Shown: one piece after another, positions 52,628 through 63,934 of the stretch
Numbering within the stretch: the first letter of the stretch is position 1
Layout: every line of letters begins with the position of its first letter
Source of the DNA: Saccharopolyspora shandongensis
GTDB lineage: Bacteria > Actinomycetota > Actinomycetes > Mycobacteriales > Pseudonocardiaceae
Direction: 5' to 3'
DNA length: 64,000 nucleotides
Assembly: GCF_900106995.1 (NCBI RefSeq)
Contig: NZ_FNOK01000003.1
Coordinates: 289,624-353,623 of the forward strand
Program-made: the position numbers and the translations under genes
Notes under the pieces: model-generated
Database searches by the model: none
Told to the model about the DNA's origin: nothing
The model's input: the letters and a program-made list of their open reading frames with translations, nothing else

Positions 52628-53965
52628 TCACACGCCGTCGGGCAGGTCCTCGGGCGAGTCGTACGGCCCGACGACGGCGGTGGTCAGCGGGCGGCGCAGC
52701 AGCTCGGCCGCGAGCTCCGCCACGTCGTCGACGGTGACCGCGTCGATGCGCTCCAAGGTCTCCTCGACCGTGAAGTGCCTGCCGTAGTTCAGCTCGATCT
52801 TGCCGATCCGGCTCATCCGGGACGCGCTGTCCTCCAGGCCGAGCACCAGGCCGCCGCGCAGTTGCCCGCGCCCGCGCTCCACCTCGTCCGCGGTCAGCCC
52901 GTCGGCCGCGACGCCGGCGAGCACGCCGCGGATCACCGTCGCGACCTCGCCGAGCCGGTCCGGGGTGCAGCCCGCGTACACCGAGAACGTTCCGGCGTCG
53001 GAGTACGCCGTGGTGGCCGAGTACACCGAGTAAGCCAGGCCCCGCCGCTCCCGCACCTCCTGGAACAGCCGCGAGCTCATGCCGCCGCCCAGCGCCGCGT
53101 TGAGCACGCCGAGCGCGAAGCGGCGGTCGTCGTAGCGGTCGAAGCCGCGGCAGCCCATCAGCAGGTGGGCCTGCTCGGTGTCGTCGGTGTGCAGCGCCAG
53201 CTGCTTCTGCTTCGGCAACCGCGCCCGGCCCGCGCGCGGCGGCGCGGGCAGCGCGTCGCCGTCCAGCCGCTCCCCGAGCGCCTTGCGCAGCAGCCGCAGC
53301 ACCCGGCTGTGGTCGACGTTGCCGGCAGCGGCGATGACCATCTTCGGCATCTCGTAGCTGCGCCGGTAGAAGCCGTTGACCCGGGCCCGGGTCATCTCGG
53401 TGATGGAGTCCTCCGTGCCCAGCACCGAGCGGCCGAGCGGGTGGTCGCCGAGCACCGCCGAGGTGAACAGCTCGTGCAGCAGGTCCTCGGGATCGTCGTC
53501 GCGCATCGCGATCTCCTCCAGGACCACGCTGCGCTCGACGTCCACATCGGACTTGGCGTTCAGCGCGTCGAAGACCACGTCGCAGAGCATGTCGATCGCC
53601 AGCGGCAGATCGCGGTCGAGCACGTGCGCGTAGTAGCAGGTGTGCTCCTTGGCCGTGAAGGCGTTGAGCTCACCGCCGACGGCATCGATCTCCTGCGCGA
53701 TGTCCACCGCCGTGCGCTTGGTGGTGCCCTTGAAGAGGAGGTGTTCCAGGTAGTGCGCGGCACCGGCCTGCGGGCGGCCCTCGTCGCGCGAACCCACCGC
53801 GACCCAGATGCCGACGGAGACCGAGCGCACGCCGGGCACGGGCTCGGTGACCACCCGCAAGCCGCCCGGCAACACCGTCCGGCGCACGGCCGCGTCGCCG
53901 GTGCCGCCGAGGATTCGAGTGGTCCCGGGCCGCTGCAGGTACCCGGCGTGTGTCTGCTTCTTCAT
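52628..53965 (-). CDS. pepR: M16-family zinc metallopeptidase (PepR)
   Basis: Processing peptidase of 445 residues. The inverted zinc motif HxxEH is in GAAHYLEHLLFKGT near residue 73, with the downstream Glu in VLEEIAMRDDDPEDLL. The second M16 half has LGGGMSSRLFQEVRERRGLAYSVYS. It follows pnp in the conserved rpsO-pnp-pepR order, 201 bp after the pnp stop with a terminator between. Confidence 0.93.
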   Translation of the reverse strand: MKKQTHAGYLQRPGTTRILGGTGDAAVRRTVLPGGLRVVTEPVPGVRSVSVGIWVAVGSRDEGRPQAGAAHYLEHLLFKGTTKRTAVDIAQEIDAVGGELNAFTAKEHTCYYAHVLDRDLPLAIDMLCDVVFDALNAKSDVDVERSVVLEEIAMRDDDPEDLLHELFTSAVLGDHPLGRSVLGTEDSITEMTRARVNGFYRRSYEMPKMVIAAAGNVDHSRVLRLLRKALGERLDGDALPAPPRAGRARLPKQKQLALHTDDTEQAHLLMGCRGFDRYDDRRFALGVLNAALGGGMSSRLFQEVRERRGLAYSVYSATTAYSDAGTFSVYAGCTPDRLGEVATVIRGVLAGVAADGLTADEVERGRGQLRGGLVLGLEDSASRMSRIGKIELNYGRHFTVEETLERIDAVTVDDVAELAAELLRRPLTTAVVGPYDSPEDLPDGV

Positions 53966-54105
53966 GTCCCTTTAGAAACTACTTCGACATCGGTTTGCTT
54001 AGCGGTGCGGGTCGAGTCCTACACCGCGAGCGGCTGCCGCCGCTTGTGAAACACCGACCACCTTGGTCTCGTCGCGACATCATGAGTTGACGACTCACAA
54101 CCGTA

Positions 54106-54135
54106 CGGCCCGCCCCGGACATCCGGGACGGGCCG
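54106..54135 (-). terminator. Terminator after pnp
   Basis: A 14-bp stem with one A-C mismatch (CGGCCCGCCCCGGA against TCCGGGACGGGCCG) and a 2-nt loop, about 32 bp past the pnp stop. Confidence 0.7.
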
Positions 54136-54166
54136 CATTGGACAGCGCGTCACGCGCGCCGATCGG

Positions 54167-56428
<2,262 letters not shown>

Positions 56429-56637
56429 GGTTGACTCCTCGGTTTCACGAGGCCCACGGCAGGAGCATCCGGATCGCGGTCCGACGAGGCCGGCCATCGA
56501 TCGAAGCCCCCGGGAACGTCTGTTGCGACGACTTGCCCGGCAGCCACTACCGAGGACCGGCGGACGCCTGTCCGGTGCGTGCCACCGTGAGCGCTCTTCA
56601 GTTGCGACGGCGCGCGGGGCGCCGTCCGTTCTTCATG

Positions 56638-56676
56638 CACCGGGGGGAGCGACCCATCGGCCGCTCCCCCCCGGTG
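56638..56676 (-). terminator. rpsO-pnp intergenic hairpin
   Basis: A strong GC stem (about 14 pairs, CACCGGGGGGAGCG on one arm) directly after the rpsO stop. It acts as an rpsO terminator and may be a processing site, as in other rpsO-pnp units. Confidence 0.75.
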
Positions 56677-56680
56677 TTCG

Positions 56681-56950
56681 TCAACGACGCAGACCGAGTC
56701 GCTGGATCAGCGAACGGTAGCGTTCGATGTCCACCTTGGTCAGGTAGTTGAGCAGACGGCGGCGACGACCGACCATCAGCAGCAGACCACGACGCGAGTG
56801 GTGGTCGTGCTTGTGCTGCTTGAGGTGCTCCGTCAGCCCGACGATCCGCTTGGTCAGCAGGGCCACCTGGGCCTCCGGCGAACCGGTGTCGCCGTCCTTC
56901 AGGCCGTACTCGGCCAGGATCTGCTTCTTGTCTTCAGTGGACAACGCCAC
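56681..56950 (-). CDS. rpsO: 30S ribosomal protein S15
   Basis: Small-subunit protein of 89 residues, the standard length. It has [40 protein letters not shown] and [18 protein letters not shown], the S15 signature. GTG 56950 begins it, with GGAG nine bases upstream. S15 binds 16S rRNA early in assembly. First gene of the rpsO-pnp pair. Confidence 0.97.
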   Translation of the reverse strand: MALSTEDKKQILAEYGLKDGDTGSPEAQVALLTKRIVGLTEHLKQHKHDHHSRRGLLLMVGRRRRLLNYLTKVDIERYRSLIQRLGLRR

Positions 56951-57094
56951 GAATTGACTCCTTCGATGTCCCGTGTCAGCGACGCCCGACCGATCGATCG
57001 GGTGGCGGGTCGACGCTTGGCCGACCGGAGGCGGCCACCACGGACTGCAGCCGCTCCACACGTCAGGATAACAGGGAGACCTGCTGCGACCGGG

Positions 57095-57664
57095 TCAACC
57101 CGGTGTCTCGCGCGTCACCGCCACTCGGTGCACCGTCCGGTACTCCCGACCGCCTTCCTGCAGGTCACTGCGCACCACCGTGAGGTCGCGCGGCCGCCAC
57201 CAAGGGCCGGTGTAACCGGCGAGCAGCCCCGGCAGCAGCTCGCGGTCGGCACGCCCGGCAGGCCACCTGGCGATGGTGAGGTGCGCGGTGTAACCGCGCG
57301 GATCGCCACCGGCTGCGCGAACCAGCGCGTGCAGCGCGGCGTCGTCGGAGCCGGTCTCCGGCTCGACGCCGACCCACAGCACGCCGCGGAACGTCCCGGC
57401 ACCGGCCAGCCGGAGGCGCGGTGACGCCGGGTCGGTCTCCAGCAGTTCGGCGACGCGCTGGTCGAGCCGGTCGGTCACGCGCTGCTCGTCGGCGTCGTCG
57501 CCGTGGAAGCGGAGCGTCAGGTGCCAGCGCGACGAGGGCGTGAAGCGGAACTTGCGCAGGCCCGCGGTCGCCTCGGCCACCCGGTCCGGGTGGAGCCGGT
57601 CTACCGTCGCCGCCAGGTGCCGCACCGCCTCGTCCGACGGCCACAGCGCGGTGAACAAACGCAT
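57095..57664 (-). CDS. thpR: RNA 2',3'-cyclic phosphodiesterase ThpR (2H family)
   Basis: Protein of 189 residues of the 2H phosphoesterase family, once called 2'-5' RNA ligase. Both H-x-T motifs are present: RWHLTLRFHG near residue 47 and YTAHLTIARWP near residue 126. ATG 57664 begins with MRLFTALWPSDEAVRHL, the family start. It hydrolyses 2',3'-cyclic phosphates at RNA ends. It lies 52 bp after the regulator gene. Confidence 0.9.
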   Translation of the reverse strand: MRLFTALWPSDEAVRHLAATVDRLHPDRVAEATAGLRKFRFTPSSRWHLTLRFHGDDADEQRVTDRLDQRVAELLETDPASPRLRLAGAGTFRGVLWVGVEPETGSDDAALHALVRAAGGDPRGYTAHLTIARWPAGRADRELLPGLLAGYTGPWWRPRDLTVVRSDLQEGGREYRTVHRVAVTRETPG

Positions 57665-57716
57665 ACCCCAGTGTCCGTGCACTCCCCGGACGCCCGCGCG
57701 GCGGCCCCGCGAGAGC

Positions 57717-58205
57717 TCAGTCGGGGTCGCCGTTGGCGGCCCGGCGGAGCAGCTGCGCGAGCGCCGGGTAGCGGCCCTCCAGCAGCGATGCCGCCGCCGC
57801 CAGCTCGCCGGGCTTGGCCACCTCGCGCAGCGCCGGCCAGGCGGCCTCCTCGCCGTTGGCGGAGCCCATGACCGGCAGGTTGTCGCGGCCCACCGACGGG
57901 CGCGACTGGCGGACGTCTTCCAGCGCCTGCTTGATCGCGTTCTCGTCGCCCGCGGCGACACCGGGGATGAGCACCTTGCGCTCCAGCATCACGAGCCTGG
58001 CCAGCACCGACGGGTTGCCGATCTTGGCCCGGCGGCCGCTCATCACCTGGCTGAGCATCGGCGCGCTGATCCCGAGCACTTCCGCGAGCTGGGCCTGCGA
58101 GATGCGGAACGCAACGACCAGGCGGCGCACCCGGTCCCCCAGCGGCTCTCCGTACCACTGCCGCTGCAGTGCGAGGTTCCGCTGGACGTTGCTGTTCTCC
58201 GCCAC
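57717..58205 (-). CDS. XRE-family transcriptional regulator
   Basis: Regulator of 162 residues. The helix-turn-helix is LVVAFRISQAQLAEVLGISAP then MLSQVMSGRRAKIGNP, about residues 27-65. It has a long Ala-rich C-terminal part with no known ligand domain. GTG 58205 is preceded by a G-run; the frame continues to 58367 without support. Targets unknown. Confidence 0.85.
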   Translation of the reverse strand: MAENSNVQRNLALQRQWYGEPLGDRVRRLVVAFRISQAQLAEVLGISAPMLSQVMSGRRAKIGNPSVLARLVMLERKVLIPGVAAGDENAIKQALEDVRQSRPSVGRDNLPVMGSANGEEAAWPALREVAKPGELAAAASLLEGRYPALAQLLRRAANGDPD

Positions 58206-58373
58206 CTTCGTTCCCCCCGTGTCGGCGCCGGCCCGGCCGCGGACGGCTGTTGATCCGGCCCTGAATACTGCCAGGTCACCGACCGGACGTGGCCGGGAAT
58301 CCGAAAACCGTTCCGACCGCGGTGCGCCGCGCGGCGGACGCGGCTGCCCCGTCCGGGGGTTCGGCATACCGCC

Positions 58374-59360
58374 TCACCCGCCCACGGCCAGGATCCGCCG
58401 GGTTTCGGCGACGTCCTGGTGCATCTGCTCGATCAGCGCTTCGACCGTGTCGTAGCGCTCCATCGACCGCAGCCGCTGCACGAAGTCCAGGTCGACGTGC
58501 TCGCCGTAGAAGTCGGCGTCGATGTCCAGCACGTACGCCTCGACGGTGCGCTCAGTGCCGGAGAACGTCGGGTTGCTGCCGACCGACACCGCCGCGGGCA
58601 GCGTCTCGCCCGGCTGCACCGAGCCGCGCCGGCGGTGCGTGAACCACGCGGCGTACACGCCGTCCGCGGGGATCGCAGCGTTCGGCGGGGTGGACAGGTT
58701 GGCGGTCGGGAAGCCGAGTTCCTTGCCGCCGCGCCCGGCGCCGCGCACCACGATGCCTTCCAGCCGGTGGCTGCGGCCCAGCGCGGAGGCGGCCGCGACG
58801 ACGTCGCCGGCGTCGATGCAGGAGCGGATGTAGGTCGAGGAGAAGGTCACCGAGGGGCCCGCCGCTTCGTCGGCGCGCTGCACCGGCCCGGAGACCAGCG
58901 CATCCGACTCGACCTCGAAGCCGAACCGCTCGCCGAGCTTGGCCAGCAGTTCGATGTTGCCGGCCGCCTTGTGGCCGAAGGTGAAGTTCTCGCCGACCAC
59001 GATCTCCGCCGCGTGCAACCGCTCCACCAGCATCGCGTGCACGAACTCCTCGGCGGGCACGCGGGAGATCTCGCGGGTGAACGGCAGCACGCAGAAGACG
59101 TCGACCCCGAGCTGCTCGGCCAGTTCGGCGCGGCGCCGCAGGGTCGTCAGCTGTGCCGGATGACTGCCCGGGCGCACCACCTCGGACGGGTGCGGGTCGA
59201 AGGTCATCAGCACGCACGGCACGTCGCGGCGGCGGGCCTGCCGCACCGCGTGCGCGATCAGCTGCTGATGACCCCTGTGCACCCCGTCGAAGACGCCGAT
59301 GGTGACCACGCACCGGCCCCAGCCACCGGGAATCTGCTCCAAACCACGCCAACGCTGCAC
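58374..59360 (-). CDS. ribF: Bifunctional riboflavin kinase/FAD synthetase RibF
   Basis: Makes FMN and FAD from riboflavin, 328 residues. The N-terminal FAD synthetase has VVTIGVFDGVHRGHQQLIAH and FTREISRVPAEEFV, with SSTYIRSCIDAGD later. The C-terminal kinase has LGFPTANLSTPPNAAIPADG and GVYAAWFTH. GTG 59360 was chosen as the start of the conserved VQRWRGLEQIPGGWG. In actinobacteria ribF lies between truB and rpsO, as here. Confidence 0.95.
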   Translation of the reverse strand: MQRWRGLEQIPGGWGRCVVTIGVFDGVHRGHQQLIAHAVRQARRRDVPCVLMTFDPHPSEVVRPGSHPAQLTTLRRRAELAEQLGVDVFCVLPFTREISRVPAEEFVHAMLVERLHAAEIVVGENFTFGHKAAGNIELLAKLGERFGFEVESDALVSGPVQRADEAAGPSVTFSSTYIRSCIDAGDVVAAASALGRSHRLEGIVVRGAGRGGKELGFPTANLSTPPNAAIPADGVYAAWFTHRRRGSVQPGETLPAAVSVGSNPTFSGTERTVEAYVLDIDADFYGEHVDLDFVQRLRSMERYDTVEALIEQMHQDVAETRRILAVGG

Positions 59361-59404
59361 GACCAGGAAGCCTACTGCGCCGCCACCCGATGGCCGGAAC
59401 GCCA

Positions 59405-59437
59405 CCGCCCGTGCCGCGGGTCACGCGGCACGGGCGG
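59405..59437 (-). terminator. Terminator after lipoprotein gene
   Basis: A perfect 14-bp stem (CCGCCCGTGCCGCG with its complement) and 5-nt loop, 9 bp past the lipoprotein stop and before ribF. Confidence 0.87.
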
Positions 59438-59446
59438 GCGGATCGG

Positions 59447-60109
59447 TCAGTTCGTGTAGTCGCCGAACGGCTGGACCTGGAGCTCGTCGTTCTCGCAGAT
59501 CCGCATGGAGTTGTCGCGGCCCCGGTTGACCGGCACCTCGATGTCCTGGGCGCCGGCCTGCGGCAGCCGCACCGCGAGCGCCCCCGGCATGTCGCACCCA
59601 CCGTCGTCACCGGAGGTCGTCCAGGTGATGTTGAAGCTGGCGAAGCCGCCCTGCCCGTCCAGCCGCATCGGCTGCGCGCCGTCGGCCGTCACCTGCCGGA
59701 TCTCGACCGGCATGGTCGCGCCGCCCTCGGAGCCGCGCATCGCCTTGATCTCCGGATACCCGTCGAGCACGCACGGGGTCATGTTGTCGCTGTTCTTCGT
59801 CACGCTGAACAGGCCGCTGCTCGGGCGCCCGTCGTAGTTCTCGGCGGTGACGAACTTCGCATCGAGGTCGGACGCCTCGCACGGTCGGTCACCGGTGCCG
59901 TTCCCGCCCGAGTTCGAGCCGGGACCGGACGCCTTCCCGGTGGTCTCCTGCTGCTGACCGGCACTGGCCTCGACCGGCCGGCTACCGGCCTGCGAGCCAC
60001 CGCCGGTCGTCTGCTGCGGCGCACCACCCGGCGCGCCGCCTGCCGCACAGCCGCTCAGCGCCAACCCCGCCGTCACCGCGACGGTCGCCCCGACTAATCG
60101 CTTGCGCAT
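59447..60109 (-). CDS. DUF4232-like lipoprotein
   Basis: Lipoprotein of 220 residues. The signal ends in a lipobox, LALSGCAAG, with the lipidated Cys near residue 20. A Gly/Gln/Ser-rich spacer of about 55 residues follows, then a beta domain with Cys in RPCEASDLDA, TPCVLDGYPE, GGCDMPG and RICENDE, which fits DUF4232. ATG 60109 puts the basic residues at the front; GTG 60133 is possible. Surface-exposed; function unknown. Confidence 0.83.
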   Translation of the reverse strand: MRKRLVGATVAVTAGLALSGCAAGGAPGGAPQQTTGGGSQAGSRPVEASAGQQQETTGKASGPGSNSGGNGTGDRPCEASDLDAKFVTAENYDGRPSSGLFSVTKNSDNMTPCVLDGYPEIKAMRGSEGGATMPVEIRQVTADGAQPMRLDGQGGFASFNITWTTSGDDGGCDMPGALAVRLPQAGAQDIEVPVNRGRDNSMRICENDELQVQPFGDYTN

Positions 60110-60238
60110 GCTGTTCCCAACGTTCGTCGTCACTGGATCGGACTAGCCGTGGGACGAGCGACTCCTCCACAGGTTCCAGGGATGTGACACCGGTCACCGA
60201 AGACGCATGCGAAGCGGAGGGGGTTCGACCGGAATGCG

Positions 60239-61147
60239 TCAGTTCGCCGGGATGATCACCAGCACCGGCTTCGCGGTCCGGCCGCGGTCGCGGACGAGGG
60301 CCACCGCCCGGCCGTCCGGATCGAACATCCCGTAGGTCCCCTCGACCCCGGCCGCAGGCACGACCTGGCCGTGGGAGAGGGCGCGGGCGGTGTTGGCATC
60401 CACGTTGCGGCGCGGAAAAGCGGTCTCGACCGCCTGGTCCAGGCCCATCGACAGCCCGGGCTCGGCCTCCAGCTGGTCCAGCGTGCGCACCGTGGCCAGC
60501 CCGAACGGGCCGACCCGGGTCCGGCGCAGTTCCGAGAGGTGCCCGCCGACGCCGAGGCCGGCCCCCAGGTCGCGCGCCAGCGCGCGCACGTAAGTCCCCG
60601 ACGAGCATTCGACGAGCACGTCGAGGTCGGTCGTGCGCTCCGTGCGGCGCAGCGCCAGCACGTCGAAGCGCGACACCGTGACCGGCCGGGCGGCCAGCTC
60701 GACGGTCTCGCCGTTGCGCACCATCTCGTAGGCGCGCCGACCGTTGATCTTCACGGCGCTGACGGCGCTGGGCACCTGCTGGATGTCGCCGGTCAGCTCC
60801 GCGATCCCGGCCCGGATCGCCTGCTCGTCCACCCCGGAGGCGTCCACTTCGGACACGACATCGCCCTCGGCGTCGTCGGTGGTGGTGGCCGCGCCGAGCC
60901 GGATCGTCGCCAGGTACGCCTTGGTGTCCAGCGCGAGGTGGCCGAGCAGCTTGGTGGCCCGCTCCAGGCCCAGCACCAGCACCCCGGTGGCCATCGGGTC
61001 CAGCGTCCCGGCGTGCCCGACGCGGCGGGTGCCCATGATGCGGCGAACCCGCGACACGACGTCGTGCGAGGTCATCCCCGCCGGTTTGTCGATCACCAGC
61101 AGGCCGGGGGGAACGGTGGGACGCGTTTTGCGGGAGCGCTCGGACAC
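60239..61147 (-). CDS. truB: tRNA pseudouridine-55 synthase TruB
   Basis: Isomerises U55 in the T-loop of tRNA, 302 residues. The N-terminus has GLLVIDKPAGMTSHDVVSRV, and the catalytic Asp is in RRVGHAGTLDPMATGVLVL near residue 47. GTYVRALARDLGAGLG is also typical, and a PUA-like tail ends the protein. GTG 61147. It diverges from def with 72 bp between. Confidence 0.96.
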   Translation of the reverse strand: MSERSRKTRPTVPPGLLVIDKPAGMTSHDVVSRVRRIMGTRRVGHAGTLDPMATGVLVLGLERATKLLGHLALDTKAYLATIRLGAATTTDDAEGDVVSEVDASGVDEQAIRAGIAELTGDIQQVPSAVSAVKINGRRAYEMVRNGETVELAARPVTVSRFDVLALRRTERTTDLDVLVECSSGTYVRALARDLGAGLGVGGHLSELRRTRVGPFGLATVRTLDQLEAEPGLSMGLDQAVETAFPRRNVDANTARALSHGQVVPAAGVEGTYGMFDPDGRAVALVRDRGRTAKPVLVIIPAN

Positions 61148-61219
61148 GAGGAACCATCTTCCCCGACCCGGCGCGGCGCGCGTCGCTAGGGTGGCGGTGG
61201 AACTGCGAGGAGGTCAGCG

Positions 61220-61717
61220 GTGGCATTCCGACCGATCCGGCGCTTCGGCGACCCGGTGCTGCGCATGGCGGCCGAGCCGGTCACGGTCTTCGACCAGCGG
61301 CTGCGCTCGATCGTCGCGGACCTGCTGGACACCGTCGACGCGCCCGGGCACGCCGGGGTCGCCGCGCCGCAGATCGGCGTCGGGGTGCGGGTGTTCAGCT
61401 ATCGCGTCGACGGCGAGATCGGGTACGTCGTCAACCCGGAGGTCGTCGAGCTCTCCGACGAGGTGGAGGACGACGTGGAGGCGTGCCTGTCGCTGCCCGG
61501 GCTCGGGTTCGAAACCCGCCGCGCCCAGCACGCGGTGGTGCGCGGCGTGAACGCGGACAACGAGCCGGTCACGGTGTCGGGCAGCGGCCTGATGGCGCGC
61601 TGCCTCCAGCACGAGACCGATCACCTCGACGGCATGGTCTACATCCAGCGCCTCGACCCGGAGCGCCGCCGCGAGGCCTACCGCCAGGTCCGGGAGCAGT
61701 CCTGGTTCTGGCAGTGA
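61220..61717 (+). CDS. def: Peptide deformylase
   Basis: Metalloenzyme of 165 residues that removes the formyl group from new proteins. The three motifs are GVAAPQIGVG, EACLSLPG (Ala instead of the usual Gly in EGCLS) and QHETDHLDG with the metal His pair. GAGGAGGTC lies upstream of GTG 61220. The EACLS change is seen in second-type actinobacterial deformylases. Single gene. Confidence 0.93.
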   Translation: MAFRPIRRFGDPVLRMAAEPVTVFDQRLRSIVADLLDTVDAPGHAGVAAPQIGVGVRVFSYRVDGEIGYVVNPEVVELSDEVEDDVEACLSLPGLGFETRRAQHAVVRGVNADNEPVTVSGSGLMARCLQHETDHLDGMVYIQRLDPERRREAYRQVREQSWFWQ

Positions 61718-61732
61718 CCCCTCGGCGGCGGA

Positions 61733-63061
61733 TCATCCCGCGGTGGCTTCGGCCCGGGTGGCGCCGACGACGGCCCAGCGGCCGGAGCGGGCCCTCAGCA
61801 GCAGCGTGATCAGCCGCAGGAGCATGAACAGGGTCAGCCCGGTCCAGATCCCCACCAGGCCCCAGTCGAACGCCAGCGACAACCAGATCAGCGGCAGGTA
61901 GCCGATGGCCGCGCTCAGCAACGTCGCGGTTCGCAGGTAGGCGGCGTCGCCGGCGCCGAGCAACACCCCGTCCAGCGCGAACACCACGCCCGCAACGGGC
62001 TGCATGAGCACGAAGAACCACCACGCGTGCGGGATCGCCTCCAGCACCGCGCCGTCCGTGGTGAACAACGTCGGCAGCGGGCCGGCGAGCGCCGCGAACA
62101 CCACCCCGAGCACGATGCCGAAACCCAGGCTGTACCAGGTGACCTGCCGGGCGATTCCCTTGGCGCGCGGAGCGGAACCGGCCCCGAGCGCCGCGCCGAC
62201 CAAGGACTGCGCGGCGATGGCCAGCGAGTCGAGCACGAGCGCCAGGAACGCCCACAGCTGCCACACCACCTGGTGCGCCGCGGCGGCTTCCGCGCCGGTA
62301 CGCGCCGCCACGGACGTCGCCGACAGGAAGCACGCCTGGAACGCCAGCGTTCGCAGCACCAGGTCGCGGCCGAGCCCGAGCTGGGCGCGCATCTTCGCGA
62401 ACTCCGGCTTCAGCGGCACCCGCTCAACGAACAGCGCGCGCACGAACAGCGCGGCGGCGATCGTCTGGCCGATCAGGTTCGCGACCGCCGAACCCTCCAG
62501 CCCCCAGCCGAAGGGGTAGACGAACAGCGGGCACAGCACGGCGGAAACACCGTTGCCCACCAGCACGTACCGAAGCGGCCGCGCGGTGTCCTGCACGCCG
62601 CGCATCCAGCCGTTGCCGGCCATGGTGATCAGCACCATCGGCGCGCCGCACAGCGCGACGCGCATCCAGGTCGCGGCCGCATCGGCGATCGGCCCGGGGC
62701 CCGCCATCAGCTCCGCGATCGGGACGGCCAGCAGCTGCGTGAGCACCATGAGGACGACGCCGACGAGGACGCCCAGCCAGGTCGCCTGCACGCCCTCCGC
62801 GACGGCGTCCTTGCGGCGGCCGGCGCCGTGCAGCCGCGCGGTGCGCGCGGTGGTTCCGTAGCTCAGGAACGTCAGCTGGCTCGACACCAGGGTGAACAGC
62901 GTGCCGCCCAGCGCGAGCCCGGCGAGCGGCACCGCTCCGAGGTGACCGACCACGGCCGTGTCCACGAGCACGTACAGCGGTTCGGCGGCCAGCACGCCGA
63001 GAGCGGGCACCGCGAGCGCCAGCACGCGGCGCGGCGACACGCGCTCCCCCAGATCCGACAC
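61733..63061 (-). CDS. MATE-family efflux protein (DinF-like)
   Basis: Exporter of 442 residues with 12 spans in two halves. Family features are LAVPALGVLAAEPLYVLVDT with VVGHLGAVPLAG, and later VAARTGAEAAAAHQVVWQLW. MATE proteins expel cationic drugs using sodium or proton gradients; DinF-like members are common in actinobacteria. GTG 63061 is preceded by AAGGAG at five bases. It converges with def (15 bp) and diverges from the CGNR gene (69 bp). Confidence 0.92.
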   Translation of the reverse strand: MSDLGERVSPRRVLALAVPALGVLAAEPLYVLVDTAVVGHLGAVPLAGLALGGTLFTLVSSQLTFLSYGTTARTARLHGAGRRKDAVAEGVQATWLGVLVGVVLMVLTQLLAVPIAELMAGPGPIADAAATWMRVALCGAPMVLITMAGNGWMRGVQDTARPLRYVLVGNGVSAVLCPLFVYPFGWGLEGSAVANLIGQTIAAALFVRALFVERVPLKPEFAKMRAQLGLGRDLVLRTLAFQACFLSATSVAARTGAEAAAAHQVVWQLWAFLALVLDSLAIAAQSLVGAALGAGSAPRAKGIARQVTWYSLGFGIVLGVVFAALAGPLPTLFTTDGAVLEAIPHAWWFFVLMQPVAGVVFALDGVLLGAGDAAYLRTATLLSAAIGYLPLIWLSLAFDWGLVGIWTGLTLFMLLRLITLLLRARSGRWAVVGATRAEATAG

Positions 63062-63130
63062 CCTGTCTCCTTGTAAGCTGTGATCGGCGGGTTCGCCCCT
63101 GACAGCCAAGGGTACTGGTAAGGACCACTG

Positions 63131-63658
63131 ATGGACAACGCTGATTACGCCGCCGTTGCGCTGCGGATCGCCAACGCCGATCTGAGCAGCCTCGACGAGG
63201 TGCGCGCCGCGCTCCACGACGAGCCCTGGTGGGCCGACCGGCTCCACGCGAACGACCTGCCGCTCCTGCGTGCGGTGGGCGCCGGGCTGCGCCGGGCGCT
63301 GGACGCGATGGTGGCCGACGACGGCGAGACGGTGCTCGCCGAGATCAACGCGCTGCTGTCGGCGCACCCGCCCCGGCCCAGGCTTTCCGGGCACGGCGGC
63401 CACGACGGCATCCTCAACTGGCACGTCCACGTCGCCGGCCCGGACGCACCGGCGGTCGACGAAGTCGCGGCGGCGGCCGCGTGGGGCCTGGCGCAGGGCG
63501 TCGTCCAGCACGGCACGACCCGCTGGGGGCGCTGCGGAGCCGAGGGCTGCTACACCTACTTCTTGGACACATCGACGAACCAGGCCAAGCGCTTCTGCAG
63601 CCCCCGCTGCGCGAACCGCATGCACGTCGCGGCCTTCCGAGCCCGCCGCCGAACCTGA
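63131..63658 (+). CDS. CGNR zinc-finger regulator (ABATE domain)
   Basis: Protein of 175 residues. The N-terminal helical ABATE-type region is followed by a C-terminal zinc finger: RCGAEGCYTYFLDTSTN, then AKRFCSPRCANRMHVAAFR, giving four cysteines with the CGNR hallmark written here as CANR. Such proteins are thought to be stress-linked regulators. AAGGA lies before ATG 63131. It diverges from the MATE gene and may control it. Confidence 0.9.
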   Translation: MDNADYAAVALRIANADLSSLDEVRAALHDEPWWADRLHANDLPLLRAVGAGLRRALDAMVADDGETVLAEINALLSAHPPRPRLSGHGGHDGILNWHVHVAGPDAPAVDEVAAAAAWGLAQGVVQHGTTRWGRCGAEGCYTYFLDTSTNQAKRFCSPRCANRMHVAAFRARRRT

Positions 63659-63934
63659 GCCCGAGTTCTCCGGCAGTTTCAATTGAGCCTAATCAGTTCT
63701 GGGAGTGAGCCATCCGGCAAACTCCTGGTTGGTAGCCGACCGGCAGGTGAGCACTCTGTGAGCCTGGGCGTGTGAGTCCTGGAAAAAGATCGTGCCCCTT
63801 GCTGGTAGGCCGGGAGAGTTGATCGCTGCTGGGATGTCGTGCCAGCCCATGGTGGTGTGAGCACTGCTTGATTAGGTCGCTGATGGTTCTCCCGCCGGCT
63901 GCGTGAAGGTGATCGGTGTGAACGGGAGGACCGT

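Noticed and set aside
61733..63682. N-terminal extension of the MATE gene to 63682
   Set aside because: The added 207 residues are antisense to the CGNR gene. GTG 63061 has AAGGAG and starts at the conserved first span.
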